Shown here: piece by piece, positions 8,833-17,098 of the stretch
How the letters are laid out: every line of letters starts with the position of its first letter
Position numbering within the stretch: position 1 is the stretch's first letter
Source of the DNA: Pararheinheimera sp036782235
GTDB lineage: Bacteria > Pseudomonadota > Gammaproteobacteria > Enterobacterales > Alteromonadaceae
Assembly: GCF_036782235.1 (NCBI RefSeq)
Contig: NZ_DAIPZL010000008.1
Span: 1 to 64,000, forward strand
Direction of reading: 5' to 3'
Length of the DNA stretch: 64,000 nt
Notes under the pieces: model-generated
Told to the model about the DNA's origin: nothing
Databases searched by the model: none
Seen by the model: the letters and a program-made list of their open reading frames with translations, nothing else
Translations under genes and position numbers: made by a program

Positions 8833-9849
8833 TCACGCCCGATTCAAGTGCTTTGATAATTGTTGGCCACAGGCTTCCACCAGCGGGATCAGCCTGGCGT
8901 AGTTCATGCGTCTTGGGCCTAATAAAGCTAAAAATCGTTGTGGATCAGCCTGATACCTGACAGTAATCACACTGACATTATAAAGTTGTGCTATGCCCGA
9001 CTCTTTACCCAAAATAAGTTTGGTATTGTTGTCTGTGGCCAGTGGTTGTAATAACTGCATCAGACAAGAAGGCTGCTCCAGCAATTGCACCACCTGTTGC
9101 AACGCCGGATCTTTAAGCGATTCAGCAGCTTGCAGTAAATGATGCTGACCAAATACCAGCGGCTGGTTTTGTTGCAGCTCATCCAGACTTAATTGCGCCA
9201 TCACATCTTTTAATAATGCCGTAATGGTTTCATCTTCAGTGTTCAGCATCAGGCTCAGTCTGGAAATACCATCCAGCCACTGCTGATTACAAAGGGCGGC
9301 ATTGAGCAAACACAGACTGCGGCTTAGCGTGTTGGCATGAATCCCCTGCGGCTGCCATAACACCCGGTGCAAAATGTCGCCCTCTTCGTCAATCACCACC
9401 AACAGCAGCCTGTCGGGGGCCAGCCGTACTAAATCAACCTGCCGGATCACACGGCCCGCCGCTTTAGGCGCACTAAAAATGCTGACCAAACCTGTCAGGT
9501 TGGCCAATAACTGACCGGCTTTTTGACATAACAGCGACACCGGCAACTGCGGCACCAGATGTTGCTGAATATCGTTGAGCCAGCGTGAGGGTAAAGGCTC
9601 CAGCTGCAGCATTTTATCGATAAAAAGCCGGATCCCCTGGGTGGTTGGAATGCGACCCGCTGAAGTGTGTGGTGAGCGGATCAGCCCCAGCTGTTCCAGC
9701 TGCACCATGCTGTTGCGCACTGTGGCTGAACTCACCTGCAAAGCGGCGTTTTCTGCGATCAACTTCGACGATACCGGCGAACCATCCGCCAGATACTGCT
9801 CTACGATGAGTTTTAAAATAAGCTCTGAACGACTCAGCCCTGCCGTCAT
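8833..9849 (-). CDS. hrcA: Heat-inducible transcription repressor HrcA
   Basis: Repressor of heat-shock chaperone genes that binds CIRCE operators. 338 residues. The N-terminal winged helix carries the family signature (DGSPVSSKLIAEN, SATVRNSMVQLEQLGLI and PHTSAGRIPTTQGIR), a GAF-like central domain follows, and the C terminus has the expected GKESGIAQL...VITVRY...GPRRMNYARLIPLV block. It is upstream of grpE in a probable operon. I looked for the CIRCE element (TTAGCACTC-N9-GAGTGCTAA) in the 9850-10002 and 8791-8832 gaps and found none, so the targets may be elsewhere or the operator may have changed. Confidence 0.9.
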   Translation of the reverse strand: MTAGLSRSELILKLIVEQYLADGSPVSSKLIAENAALQVSSATVRNSMVQLEQLGLIRSPHTSAGRIPTTQGIRLFIDKMLQLEPLPSRWLNDIQQHLVPQLPVSLLCQKAGQLLANLTGLVSIFSAPKAAGRVIRQVDLVRLAPDRLLLVVIDEEGDILHRVLWQPQGIHANTLSRSLCLLNAALCNQQWLDGISRLSLMLNTEDETITALLKDVMAQLSLDELQQNQPLVFGQHHLLQAAESLKDPALQQVVQLLEQPSCLMQLLQPLATDNNTKLILGKESGIAQLYNVSVITVRYQADPQRFLALLGPRRMNYARLIPLVEACGQQLSKHLNRA

Positions 9850-10002
9850 ACTGCCACCTGTGAATGAATACCTGCTTATAGTGGGGACTTACCACAAAAA
9901 AACAACCATCAGCACAAAACTAACACAACCGGCAGCCGGACTCTGGTACAGCGCCACCACACTTTGTATACTCAAGCCAAATCTTCGCTGGATCAATAAG
10001 CT

Positions 10003-10884
10003 ATGAGCCATGCTTTTCGCACTATCGGCCTGATTGGTAAACCTAATCATCAGGGCGCCAATCATACCCTGGTCAGTTTGTACCATTTTCTCAAACAATA
10101 TCAACTGCAGGTTTATGTCGAAGAAAAAGTGGCGGCTTCGTTAGGCTTAGCTGAAGTACAGGCAATGGATCTGGTCGACCTCGGCAAAAACTGTGATTTG
10201 GCCATAGTGGTGGGTGGTGACGGCAATATGCTGGGCGCTGCGCGGGTGCTGGCGCGTTTTGGCGTGGCAGTGCTTGGGGTGAACCGCGGCAATTTAGGCT
10301 TTTTAACCGACTTATCGCCGGAAAGTTTTCAGGTACCGCTGGCCGAAGTGCTGGCCGGTAATTATGTGAACGAACACCGCAATCTGCTGGAAATTGAAGT
10401 GCATCGCCACGACAGCATTAAAAGCAGTAACAGCGCCGTTAATGAAGCTGTGCTTCATGCCGACAAAGTGGCGCATATGATTGAATTTGAAGCCTATATT
10501 AACGGCGAATTTGTGTTTAGCCAGCGCTCGGATGGTCTGATTGTCAGCACACCAACAGGCTCAACCGCTTATTCACTGTCCGGTGGCGGCCCAATTTTAA
10601 CGCCCGAACTGGACGCCATGAGTTTAGTGCCGATGTTCCCTCATACCTTAAGCAGCAGACCCCTGGTGGTGTCCGGCACCAGCGAAATCCGTCTTAAGGT
10701 TGCACCAAGTAACGACGCACATTTACAAATCAGCTGCGACAGCCATGTGATTCTGGCTGTGATGCCTGGTGATGAAATTGTGATCCGTAAACACCCCAAA
10801 CCGCTGAAACTGGTGCATCCGCCAGGCTACAGTTATTTTAACGTATTGCGCAATAAGCTGGGCTGGGGTTCTAAACTCTATTAA
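10003..10884 (+). CDS. nadK: NAD+ kinase
   Basis: Phosphorylates NAD+ to NADP+ with ATP or polyphosphate in the cytoplasm. 293 residues, matching the E. coli enzyme. The catalytic GGDGN motif is at residues 71-75, and the second conserved block (SDGLIVSTPTGSTAYSLSGG) is present in full. Placement just before recN and beside the hrcA-grpE pair is the usual gammaproteobacterial neighbourhood. Confidence 0.95.
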   Translation: MSHAFRTIGLIGKPNHQGANHTLVSLYHFLKQYQLQVYVEEKVAASLGLAEVQAMDLVDLGKNCDLAIVVGGDGNMLGAARVLARFGVAVLGVNRGNLGFLTDLSPESFQVPLAEVLAGNYVNEHRNLLEIEVHRHDSIKSSNSAVNEAVLHADKVAHMIEFEAYINGEFVFSQRSDGLIVSTPTGSTAYSLSGGGPILTPELDAMSLVPMFPHTLSSRPLVVSGTSEIRLKVAPSNDAHLQISCDSHVILAVMPGDEIVIRKHPKPLKLVHPPGYSYFNVLRNKLGWGSKLY

Positions 10885-10901
10885 ATCAGGCTGTTACCAA
10901 C

Positions 10902-10927
10902 AAGGGGCCTGCCCTGCACGCCCCTTC
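10902..10927 (+). terminator. Weak hairpin after nadK
   Basis: AAGGGGC pairs with GCCCCTT around an 11-nt loop. The T-tract is displaced by about eight bases, so termination may be partial. Confidence 0.35.
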
Positions 10928-10969
10928 AGATAAAAATTTTTCCGCTTTGGCTTGTCAGCTTTAAAATTA

Positions 10970-10985
10970 CTGTATAAATTCACAG
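10970..10985. promoter_or_regulatory. LexA (SOS) box upstream of recN
   Basis: CTGTATAAATTCACAG matches the gammaproteobacterial LexA consensus CTGT-N8-ACAG with both half-sites intact, 41 bp upstream of the recN start. recN is an SOS gene in E. coli, so functional LexA control is likely. Confidence 0.75.
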
Positions 10986-11025
10986 TTATTCATTTTGTCT
11001 TTGACTGAACACTACAGGCCGCATC

Positions 11026-12693
11026 ATGCTTACCCATCTTCATATCAGCAACTTTGCCATTGTCCGTGCGCTGGAAATTGAATGGCAACCCGGTATGACC
11101 ACCATCACAGGTGAAACCGGTGCCGGTAAATCAATTTCACTGGACGCCCTGGCGCTGTGCCTGGGTGAGCGTGCCGATGGTTTTGTCGTACGCCCTGGTG
11201 CCGATAAAGCTGATTTAGTCGCCACTTTTGATATCAGCAAGCTGCCTGCAGCACAACAATGGCTGGCCCAGCAAGATTTAGCCATGGGTCAGGAATGTAT
11301 AGTGCGCCGTGTGGTAGGCAACGAAGGCCGCTCCCGTGGTTATATCAATGGTGTGCAGGTGCCGGCGCAACAATTAAAAAGTCTGGGCCAGCTGTTACTG
11401 AGTATTCACGGCCAGCATGCCCATCAGTTATTGCTGAAATCTGAGCATCAGCGCCAGCTGCTGGATGCGTTTGCTGACCACCCAAGCTTATTAACCACAG
11501 TCAAACAACACTGGAAAGACTGGCAGCAGCTGAAGCAGGAATATCAGCAGCTGCTCACCTCACAGCAGCAGCGGGAAGCTCAGCGCCAGCTGCTGGAATA
11601 TCAGGTGGCAGAGCTTGACCAGTTTGCCCCGCAACAAGACGAATTTGCCGAGCTTGAAACTGAACATCAGCGTTTAAGCCACAGCGCCGGTTTAATTGCT
11701 GCCAGTCAGCAAGGGCTGGAGCTTTTGACAGAATGTGAAGAAGGCAATGCATTAAGTTTATTAAAACAAGTAAGTTACCTGCTGGGGGACGCCAGCCAAA
11801 TCGACCACAAACTTTGTGGCATAGAACAAATGCTGCAGGAAGCTTTGGTGCAGGTGGAAGAAGCCAGCCGCGAGCTGCGCCGTTACGGTGAAAAAGTAGA
11901 AGTAGACCCGGAGCGTTTAAACGACATTGATGAGCGGTTAAGCCAATGGCTCACGTTAAGCCGCAAACATCAGATCCCAAATGACCAGCTATTTTTGCAC
12001 CATCAGCATCTGGCACAGCAACTGCAACAACTGGCCGGTGATGACGACAGACTGGCAGAGCTGGAATTGGCTATAGCACAGGCGGCGCGCAATTATAGTG
12101 AAGCGGCCGACAAGCTCAGCCAGGAGCGGCAACAGGCTGCATTGGAACTTAGCCATAAAATTGAACGCAGCATGGCTGAACTGAGTATGCATAACGCCCG
12201 TTTTGAAATTATGCTGCAGCAGCTGCCACTGGATAAAGCAAACGCCCTGGGCTGCGATCATATTGAGTTTATGGTCAGCACCAACCCGGGCCAGCCATTA
12301 CAGCCGATGCACAAAGTGGCGTCAGGCGGTGAATTATCGCGGATCAGCCTGGCTGTGCAGGTGATCCTGGCCGATAAAGTCACCACCCCCACCTTAATTT
12401 TTGATGAAGTGGATGTTGGTATCAGTGGCCCTGTGGCTGCAGGTGTTGGCCGGTTATTGCGCCAGCTGGGTGCTTCTACTCAGGTGATTTGTGTCACGCA
12501 CTTACCTCAGGTAGCCAGCCAGGGGCACCAGCAAATGTTTGTTGAAAAATATACCGACGGTGTGCATACCGAAACGCGGATGCGTACTTTGCAGGATGAC
12601 GAGCGGGTGCAGGAAATTGCCCGTTTATTGGCCGGTGAAAATGTCAGTGCCAGTGCAATTGCCAATGCCCGCGAACTTTTATGTACGCCCTGA
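11026..12693 (+). CDS. recN: DNA repair protein RecN
   Basis: SMC-like ATPase needed for recombinational repair of double-strand breaks. 555 residues, the E. coli length. Walker A GETGAGKS is at residues 29-36, long Gln/Leu-rich coiled coils run from about 150 to 390, and the C-terminal half of the ATPase holds the signature SGGELSRISLA and Walker B LIFDEVDVGISG, followed by CVTHLPQVAS. A good LexA box lies immediately upstream, as for E. coli recN. Confidence 0.96.
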   Translation: MLTHLHISNFAIVRALEIEWQPGMTTITGETGAGKSISLDALALCLGERADGFVVRPGADKADLVATFDISKLPAAQQWLAQQDLAMGQECIVRRVVGNEGRSRGYINGVQVPAQQLKSLGQLLLSIHGQHAHQLLLKSEHQRQLLDAFADHPSLLTTVKQHWKDWQQLKQEYQQLLTSQQQREAQRQLLEYQVAELDQFAPQQDEFAELETEHQRLSHSAGLIAASQQGLELLTECEEGNALSLLKQVSYLLGDASQIDHKLCGIEQMLQEALVQVEEASRELRRYGEKVEVDPERLNDIDERLSQWLTLSRKHQIPNDQLFLHHQHLAQQLQQLAGDDDRLAELELAIAQAARNYSEAADKLSQERQQAALELSHKIERSMAELSMHNARFEIMLQQLPLDKANALGCDHIEFMVSTNPGQPLQPMHKVASGGELSRISLAVQVILADKVTTPTLIFDEVDVGISGPVAAGVGRLLRQLGASTQVICVTHLPQVASQGHQQMFVEKYTDGVHTETRMRTLQDDERVQEIARLLAGENVSASAIANARELLCTP

Positions 12694-12756
12694 GTCAGAT
12701 GAAAACTTTTAAACCCAAAATCATTGATGATTCGGCTAGGCGGCAACTGAATAAAT

Positions 12757-12840
12757 CCCCGGGAGCATAGCTATTCGATGTGACCGGGGTGAATGAAGGC
12801 GGACAACAACGCCGAATCTTCAAGGATGAAGGGTTTAATC
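12757..12840 (+). ncRNA. Structured intergenic element upstream of bamE
   Basis: Two adjacent hairpins can be drawn: CCCCGG (12757-12762) with CCGGGG (12784-12789), and GGCG (12798-12801) with CGCC (12810-12813), followed by a TTCAAGGATGAAGGG tail. From memory, very similar blocks recur in intergenic spaces of other Gammaproteobacteria; I could not check this. It may be a dispersed repeat or part of the leader. No second copy was noticed in this window. Confidence 0.35.
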
Positions 12841-12893
12841 TCCCCCCATGCTTGCGGTATGATGCAAGCCTTACTAAAAAAATGAAGAGTGTT

Positions 12894-13262
12894 ATGGCAG
12901 CTGTATTCTCAAAATCAATCAGCAAATGGCTGGTTGCCGCCTGTTGTGCCCTGTCAATGTCGGCCTGCAGCAATTGGATTTACCGGATTGATGTACCCCA
13001 GGGTAACTTTCTGGAACAAAAAGACATTGATAAATTACGTATCGCAATGACCAAAGAGCAGGTGCAGTTTGTACTTGGTAACCCTGTGGCTGAAAACAGC
13101 TTTGATGACAACATCTGGCATTATTTTTATTCACTGAAAAGCGGTACTGGTGATCGTGATTTTAAAAAGCAGCTGATATTAAATTTTGAAGAGAATAAGT
13201 TGGTCAAAATGACCGGCGATTTTGAAGTGCCAAAAGATTTTAATACCCCGCTGGATCAATAG
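12894..13262 (+). CDS. bamE: Outer membrane assembly lipoprotein BamE (SmpA/OmlA)
   Basis: Small lipoprotein of the BAM complex that inserts beta-barrel proteins in the outer membrane. The signal peptide ends in the lipobox LSMSAC, so mature BamE begins at that Cys. The mature domain has the family pattern (IDVPQGNFLEQKDIDKL, then MTKEQVQFVLGNPV and HYFYSLKSG). The start at 12894 is chosen for GAAGAG just upstream; an alternative at 12882 gives four more residues but lacks a ribosome site. A possible -10 (TATGAT) lies at 12858-12863. It is read away from recN. Confidence 0.93.
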   Translation: MAAVFSKSISKWLVAACCALSMSACSNWIYRIDVPQGNFLEQKDIDKLRIAMTKEQVQFVLGNPVAENSFDDNIWHYFYSLKSGTGDRDFKKQLILNFEENKLVKMTGDFEVPKDFNTPLDQ

Positions 13263-13370
13263 CAAAAAGGCTACTGATGGCACACTGTGTTTGCTGAGTT
13301 TGAACACTTAAACAGCAAACAAAGCCTGAGCTTTAGCCGGGTAAAATCACAAATATCACGCTGTATAAAC

Positions 13371-13404
13371 AAAAAGGACATCTGAACCGGATGTCCTTTT
13401 TGTT
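13371..13404. terminator. Bidirectional terminator between bamE and rnfH
   Basis: A 9-bp stem (AAGGACATC / GATGTCCTT) is flanked by an A-run and a T-run, between two convergent genes. Confidence 0.75.
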
Positions 13405-13495
13405 TATCTGGGTTTGATAGCTGTTTGATGATCCAAAGCGAATATTGAGAGCGACTGAGTCACAGCAAAAGCCTATTTTGCCGGCCCTTTAAAAA

Positions 13496-13840
13496 TCAAT
13501 CGTCCTGATGATGTTGCTGCGGCCGGCCACCTGTGGTTTTATCAGCCCTGCCTTCTTCTTTGGCTTTTTCGGCGCGGCGTCTGCGCATATCTTTTGGATC
13601 GGCAATAAGCGGGCGGTAAATTTCAATCCGATCACCGGCACCTACCCGCTCATCCAGTTTAACGGTACGGCTCCAGATCCCGACTTTGTTTTTATTCAAA
13701 TCAATCTCAGGATGCGTTTTTAAAATACCGCTGTATTCAATTACTTGTTGCACAGTGCTGTCCACAGCCACAGTCAAACTTAACAAACTTTGCCGCTGTG
13801 GCAAGGCATAGGCCACTTCAACTGCAATCTGTTCAGTCAT
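13496..13840 (-). CDS. rnfH: RnfH-family ubiquitin-like protein
   Basis: Small beta-grasp protein, 114 residues from the start chosen at 13840 (MTEQIAVEVAYALPQ), which has GGAG seven bases upstream. The conserved core GIWSRTVKLDERVGAGDRIEIYRPL and the basic tail (DPKDMRRRRAEKAKEEG) are typical. It overlaps the end of ratA by 8 bp and is translationally coupled to it. In some E. coli strains the pair is described as PasT/PasI, with this protein as antitoxin, but the role of RnfH remains poorly settled. Confidence 0.88.
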   Translation of the reverse strand: MTEQIAVEVAYALPQRQSLLSLTVAVDSTVQQVIEYSGILKTHPEIDLNKNKVGIWSRTVKLDERVGAGDRIEIYRPLIADPKDMRRRRAEKAKEEGRADKTTGGRPQQHHQDD

Positions 13841-14282
13841 GTTGTTCTCCATACACCTGTTTGGCACGCTGAGTAAAAGCCTGCACCATCGCCATCGTTA
13901 GTTCATTAAAAATTTTGCCAAAAGCAAATTCCACCAACTTACTGGAAAACTCAAACTCCAGTGCCAGCACCACTTTGCAGGCCTCGTCACTTAACGGAAT
14001 AAACTGCCAGCCACCCCGCAAAAACTTAAAAGGCCCGTCTACCAACTGCATATCCAGCCTGCTATAAGGCACCAGCGTATTGCGGGTGGTAAAACTTTTA
14101 CTGATGCCGGCTTTAGACACCTGCAAACTGGCGGTTTGAATATTTCCATCAAAGGAAAGCACCTGGGCGGCACTACAGCCGGGCAAAAACTGCGGGTACG
14201 ACGGCACATCGGTCACCAGCTCAAACATCTGCTGGCAGCTATAAAAAACCAATGCGCTGCGTTCAATTTGTGGCATACTCAC
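13833..14282 (-). CDS. ratA: RatA/PasT START-like protein (COQ10 homologue)
   Basis: 149-residue START/SRPBCC-fold protein. In E. coli RatA was reported as a toxin that blocks 70S ribosome assembly; the same family (Coq10) binds ubiquinone, and a role in respiration or quinone handling is equally possible. Family landmarks: PQIERSALVFYSCQQMF at the N terminus, DVPSYPQFLPGC, and the C-terminal helix NELTMAMVQAFTQRAKQVYG. It is divergent from smpB, the conserved arrangement in Gammaproteobacteria, and coupled to rnfH downstream. Confidence 0.9.
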   Translation of the reverse strand: MSMPQIERSALVFYSCQQMFELVTDVPSYPQFLPGCSAAQVLSFDGNIQTASLQVSKAGISKSFTTRNTLVPYSRLDMQLVDGPFKFLRGGWQFIPLSDEACKVVLALEFEFSSKLVEFAFGKIFNELTMAMVQAFTQRAKQVYGEQHD

Positions 14283-14393
14283 TCCCCTGAATCAGGTCGG
14301 CGATTGTAGCAGAATCTGCACCTGTAACAAGTTTCAACGCCATGGCTCTCCCCTTTTCGCCATGTTGCACTTTCAAGCGCATTTTGAGCAAGC

Positions 14394-14876
14394 ATGAGTA
14401 AAAAATCGAATAAAACCAATACAGGTGGCACCATTGCCACCAACAGAAAAGCTAGGCACGACTATTTTCTGCAGGACCGTTTTGAAGGCGGTATGGCGTT
14501 GCAGGGCTGGGAAATTAAAAGTATTCGTCAGGGCAAAGCCAATCTGACCGACTCTTATGTCATCCTGAAAAATGGTGAAGCTTATTTATTTGGTGCTGTC
14601 ATTACCCCACTGAACAGCGCGTCCAGCCATGTAGTGTGCGACCCCGAACGCTCGCGCAAATTGCTGCTGAACAAGCGGGAACTGAATAAACTGATTGGCG
14701 CGGTAGAACGCGACGGTTTTACCCTGATTGCCACTTCCATGTACTGGAAAGGCCCCTGGGTTAAACTGGAATTTTATCTCGCCAAGGGTAAACGTGAATT
14801 TGATAAACGCGACGATATCAAAGACCGCGACTGGTCACGCGAAAAAGAACGGATGATGAAACACAGCAAACGCTAA
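14394..14876 (+). CDS. smpB: SsrA-binding protein SmpB
   Basis: Binds tmRNA and carries it to stalled ribosomes for trans-translation. 160 residues, full length. Recognised by the beta-barrel core (GWEIKSIRQGKANLTDSYV, LLNKRELNKLIG) and the basic C-terminal tail (RDWSREKERMMKHSKR) that becomes helical in the ribosomal mRNA channel. Its partner ssrA follows 157 bp downstream. Confidence 0.97.
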   Translation: MSKKSNKTNTGGTIATNRKARHDYFLQDRFEGGMALQGWEIKSIRQGKANLTDSYVILKNGEAYLFGAVITPLNSASSHVVCDPERSRKLLLNKRELNKLIGAVERDGFTLIATSMYWKGPWVKLEFYLAKGKREFDKRDDIKDRDWSREKERMMKHSKR

Positions 14877-14902
14877 AAAAATCTTCTTTTGGCGCTTGAA
14901 AC

Positions 14903-14922
14903 TGGCGAAACAATCGCCATTT
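14903..14922 (+). terminator. Weak hairpin after smpB
   Basis: TGGCGA-AACAA-TCGCCA followed by TTTAG. Short, with a poor T-tract. Confidence 0.3.
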
Positions 14923-14967
14923 AGTAAACAAGGCGCCGGATAAAGCAGCAAAGCGACAAAGCATTGC

Positions 14968-14996
14968 TTGCCGCTACCGGTGTCAGGGCGTAGAAT
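14968..14996 (+). promoter_or_regulatory. Sigma-70 promoter of ssrA
   Basis: -35 TTGCCG and -10 TAGAAT with a 17-bp spacer lie about 38-66 bp before the mature tmRNA 5' end. This fits a short 5' precursor leader that is trimmed by RNase P. Confidence 0.6.
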
Positions 14997-15033
14997 GCCC
15001 AAGTTACTGAAGCGTTCGCTTCACGAAGAATTC

Positions 15034-15391
15034 GGGGCTGATACTGGATTCGACGGGATTCACGAACTCCTAAGTGCATGCCGAGGGGCGGTTGGCCTCG
15101 TAAAAAGCCGCAAAAAAGTAGTCGCAAACGACGAAACATACGCAATCGCTGCCTAATAAGCAGTAGATGCTCTCCCCCCCGCGCATACCTGTAAGCCGGG
15201 ATTTTGGGAGATCACCCCTAACAGGATCGCATGGCGGCTTTGTCCGGAGCCAAGATGCTAAAACCAATCGGACTCGCCCGACGATAGCCTGCCAGCTGGC
15301 GCTCATAGGGTTAACCAAATAACTGGATAAGCATGTAGTACTGAAGACGTAGGTTTTTCGGACGGGGGTTCAAATCCCCCCAGCTCCACCA
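15034..15391 (+). ncRNA. ssrA: Transfer-messenger RNA (tmRNA)
   Basis: One-piece tmRNA. The 5' end GGGGCTGAT pairs with the 3' end ...CAGCTCCACCA, and the T-arm reads GGGGGTTCAAATCCCCC with CCA encoded. The tag reading frame is at 15124-15153 and encodes ANDETYAIAA followed by TAA TAA; the C-terminal AA is the protease degron recognised by ClpXP. The last 26 bases (15366-15391) are the attL repeat of an integrated element, so the gene's 3' end is regenerated by the element and the RNA remains intact. Confidence 0.97.
15366..15391 (+). repeat. attL, left 26-bp direct repeat (3' end of ssrA)
   Basis: GGGTTCAAATCCCCCCAGCT plus CCACCA, identical to 24446-24471. It covers part of the T-arm and the acceptor 3' strand of tmRNA, a common target of tyrosine integrases. 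Confidence 0.92.
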
Positions 15392-15396
15392 CAAAT

Positions 15397-15424
15397 GAGA
15401 GCGGCGCAAGCTGCGCCGCTTCTC
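15397..15424 (+). terminator. Hairpin supplied by the element just after tmRNA
   Basis: GAGA-GCGGCGCA pairs with TGCGCCGC-T-TCTC (one bulge) six bases after the tmRNA CCA end. It sits where the native ssrA terminator used to be and may substitute for it, although no T-run follows. Confidence 0.45.
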
Positions 15425-15489
15425 AAATCTCCTTTAAATCCAATAGCTTAAAACTACACCTTGTCGCCAATGACTTTGGCTACAGCAGT

Positions 15490-15551
15490 CCAGACACGTC
15501 TGGAAATTGTCACTCCAGTGCCAACTTTTGTCATCCCAGCGCCAACTTTTG
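15490..15551 (+). repeat. Inverted and direct repeats ahead of the replication gene
   Basis: The near-palindrome CCAGAC-AC-GTCTGG (15490-15503) is followed by two 16-bp direct repeats with one mismatch, CCAGTGCCAACTTTTG (15515-15530) and CCAGCGCCAACTTTTG (15536-15551), at a 21-bp period. The layout suits an operator or iterons for the adjacent replication gene. Confidence 0.5.
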
Positions 15552-15558
15552 CCGCAAG

Positions 15559-17082
15559 TTGCCCTCCCCCGCAAGTTTTACCAGCCGCGAAATACTGCAA
15601 AAATACCTCGCAGATCAGCAGCTGGTTGAAGAAAATCACGCCCTGTATTTACTGAACACCATCCATCAGAACATGGTGATTGAAGATTTAGACTTTTCTA
15701 TCGACCACGCCAAACTAAAAGCCTTTGCCATTACACAAGCTGACTTTTGCAAAACTGCCGACCTCAGCACCGCAATTAACCACTTTGAAAAATACCAGCT
15801 TGGCAAACTTGCCTACACCGAACAGGAAATTAAAAACCGCCTGCAAGATGCCAAATTCTGGCTGCGCCGTATTCGCCGTAAAACGGCCTCGCTGATTAAC
15901 CAAGTTGAACGTGCATTAGGTTATGTGTCAAAACGTCGTGCCGTGTATTGCGGCGATGTGTCGTTACATCGCTATAAGCAGAACCAGCAACTAAGTCAGC
16001 AATATATGCAAAACAGCTATTTGCAGAATGACGAAGGTTTCAGTATTTCTTTGGCAGAAATCGCACAGCACAACATTAGTAATCCGGTGATCCGTCGTCA
16101 TGAATTGATGGTCAGAATTCGCGGTTTTGAAGAAGTCGCCCAGTATTGTCAGCATGCGGCGGTATTTGTCACTTTAACCACGCCATCAAGAATGCACGCC
16201 ACAAATGCAAGCGGAATTCCGAACCCAAATTATGACGGTTCTAGCATCAACGATGCACAGGACTACCTAAACCACGTTTGGCAGCTATGTCGCGCCAAGT
16301 TTGACCGCGACGAAATTAAGCCCTATGGCTTTCGGGTAGTAGAACCGCATCACGACGGCACACCACACTGGCATTTGCTTTTGTTTATGCCAGTCGAGCA
16401 GATCAAAGCATTTAAAGAGATTGTCACCCATTACGGCCTGCAAGATTCGCCCGATGAGAAAGGCGCAAAACAGTATCGGGTTAAGTTTATTGATATTGAC
16501 CCCAACAAAGGCAGTGCTGCCGGATATATCGCTAAGTACATCGCCAAGAACATCGACGGCTTTGAGGTTGGCACCGACACCAGTGGTCAGCCATCAAACT
16601 TAGCTGCAGCAAGAATTAACGCATGGTCAAAGGCTGCCGGTATTCGCCAGTTTCAGCAAATTGGTGGCCCTAGTGTCACAGTTTGGCGCGAGCTTCGTCG
16701 TCTAAAACAAACCGAAAATCAAACAGAAGAATTTAATGCAGCCCATGCTGCTGCCGACGCCTCGAACTGGGCTGCGTTTTGTATTGCCATGAATGCCGTT
16801 GATACACCACGCAAAGCGCATCTGATAAGCCCCTATTACGAAATCCGCGCCACTGAATCTATCGACTACCAAAGCGGAGAAATTCAAAGCTGCCCACTAA
16901 ACCGCTATCAGGAATTACGAAAACCTGCGCTGTCGGGTCTGTCGCTGCTTGGTATCACTATTAAAACCCGCACGCGCAGATGGTCTTTGTCATCTGCGCC
17001 GCCGAGCCGAGATAGCACCAACCCGCCTTTAGGTGGGCTGGTGCTGTCGAGTGAGGTGGCAACCTTGGACTTGTGTAAATAA
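15559..17082 (+). CDS. HUH replication endonuclease (phage GPA-like)
   Basis: Rolling-circle replication initiator that nicks the element's origin and joins to the 5' end. About 507 residues from a TTG at 15559. The HUH metal site is HWH (residues 270-272, in EPHHDGTPHWHLLLF) and the two-tyrosine motif is Y323/Y327 in GYIAKYIAKN, the order seen in phage P2 protein A and Phage_GPA proteins. It is shorter than P2 A (about 760 residues). The start is uncertain: the frame is open well upstream with no ATG, no ribosome site precedes the TTG, and the first ATG is at 15673. It could use the TTG, or be a 5'-altered gene. It is the first gene of the element, read away from ssrA. Confidence 0.8.
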   Translation: MPSPASFTSREILQKYLADQQLVEENHALYLLNTIHQNMVIEDLDFSIDHAKLKAFAITQADFCKTADLSTAINHFEKYQLGKLAYTEQEIKNRLQDAKFWLRRIRRKTASLINQVERALGYVSKRRAVYCGDVSLHRYKQNQQLSQQYMQNSYLQNDEGFSISLAEIAQHNISNPVIRRHELMVRIRGFEEVAQYCQHAAVFVTLTTPSRMHATNASGIPNPNYDGSSINDAQDYLNHVWQLCRAKFDRDEIKPYGFRVVEPHHDGTPHWHLLLFMPVEQIKAFKEIVTHYGLQDSPDEKGAKQYRVKFIDIDPNKGSAAGYIAKYIAKNIDGFEVGTDTSGQPSNLAAARINAWSKAAGIRQFQQIGGPSVTVWRELRRLKQTENQTEEFNAAHAAADASNWAAFCIAMNAVDTPRKAHLISPYYEIRATESIDYQSGEIQSCPLNRYQELRKPALSGLSLLGITIKTRTRRWSLSSAPPSRDSTNPPLGGLVLSSEVATLDLCK

Positions 17083-17098
17083 CTGTACGGATGAAAAA

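Noticed and set aside
13288..13321. TGTTTGCTG/CAGCAAACA inverted repeat after bamE
   Set aside because: No T-run and a stronger terminator follows at 13371; recorded only as a possible secondary structure.
15070..15318. Minus-strand open frame inside ssrA
   Set aside because: It lies wholly within the tmRNA gene and is a by-product of its structured sequence.
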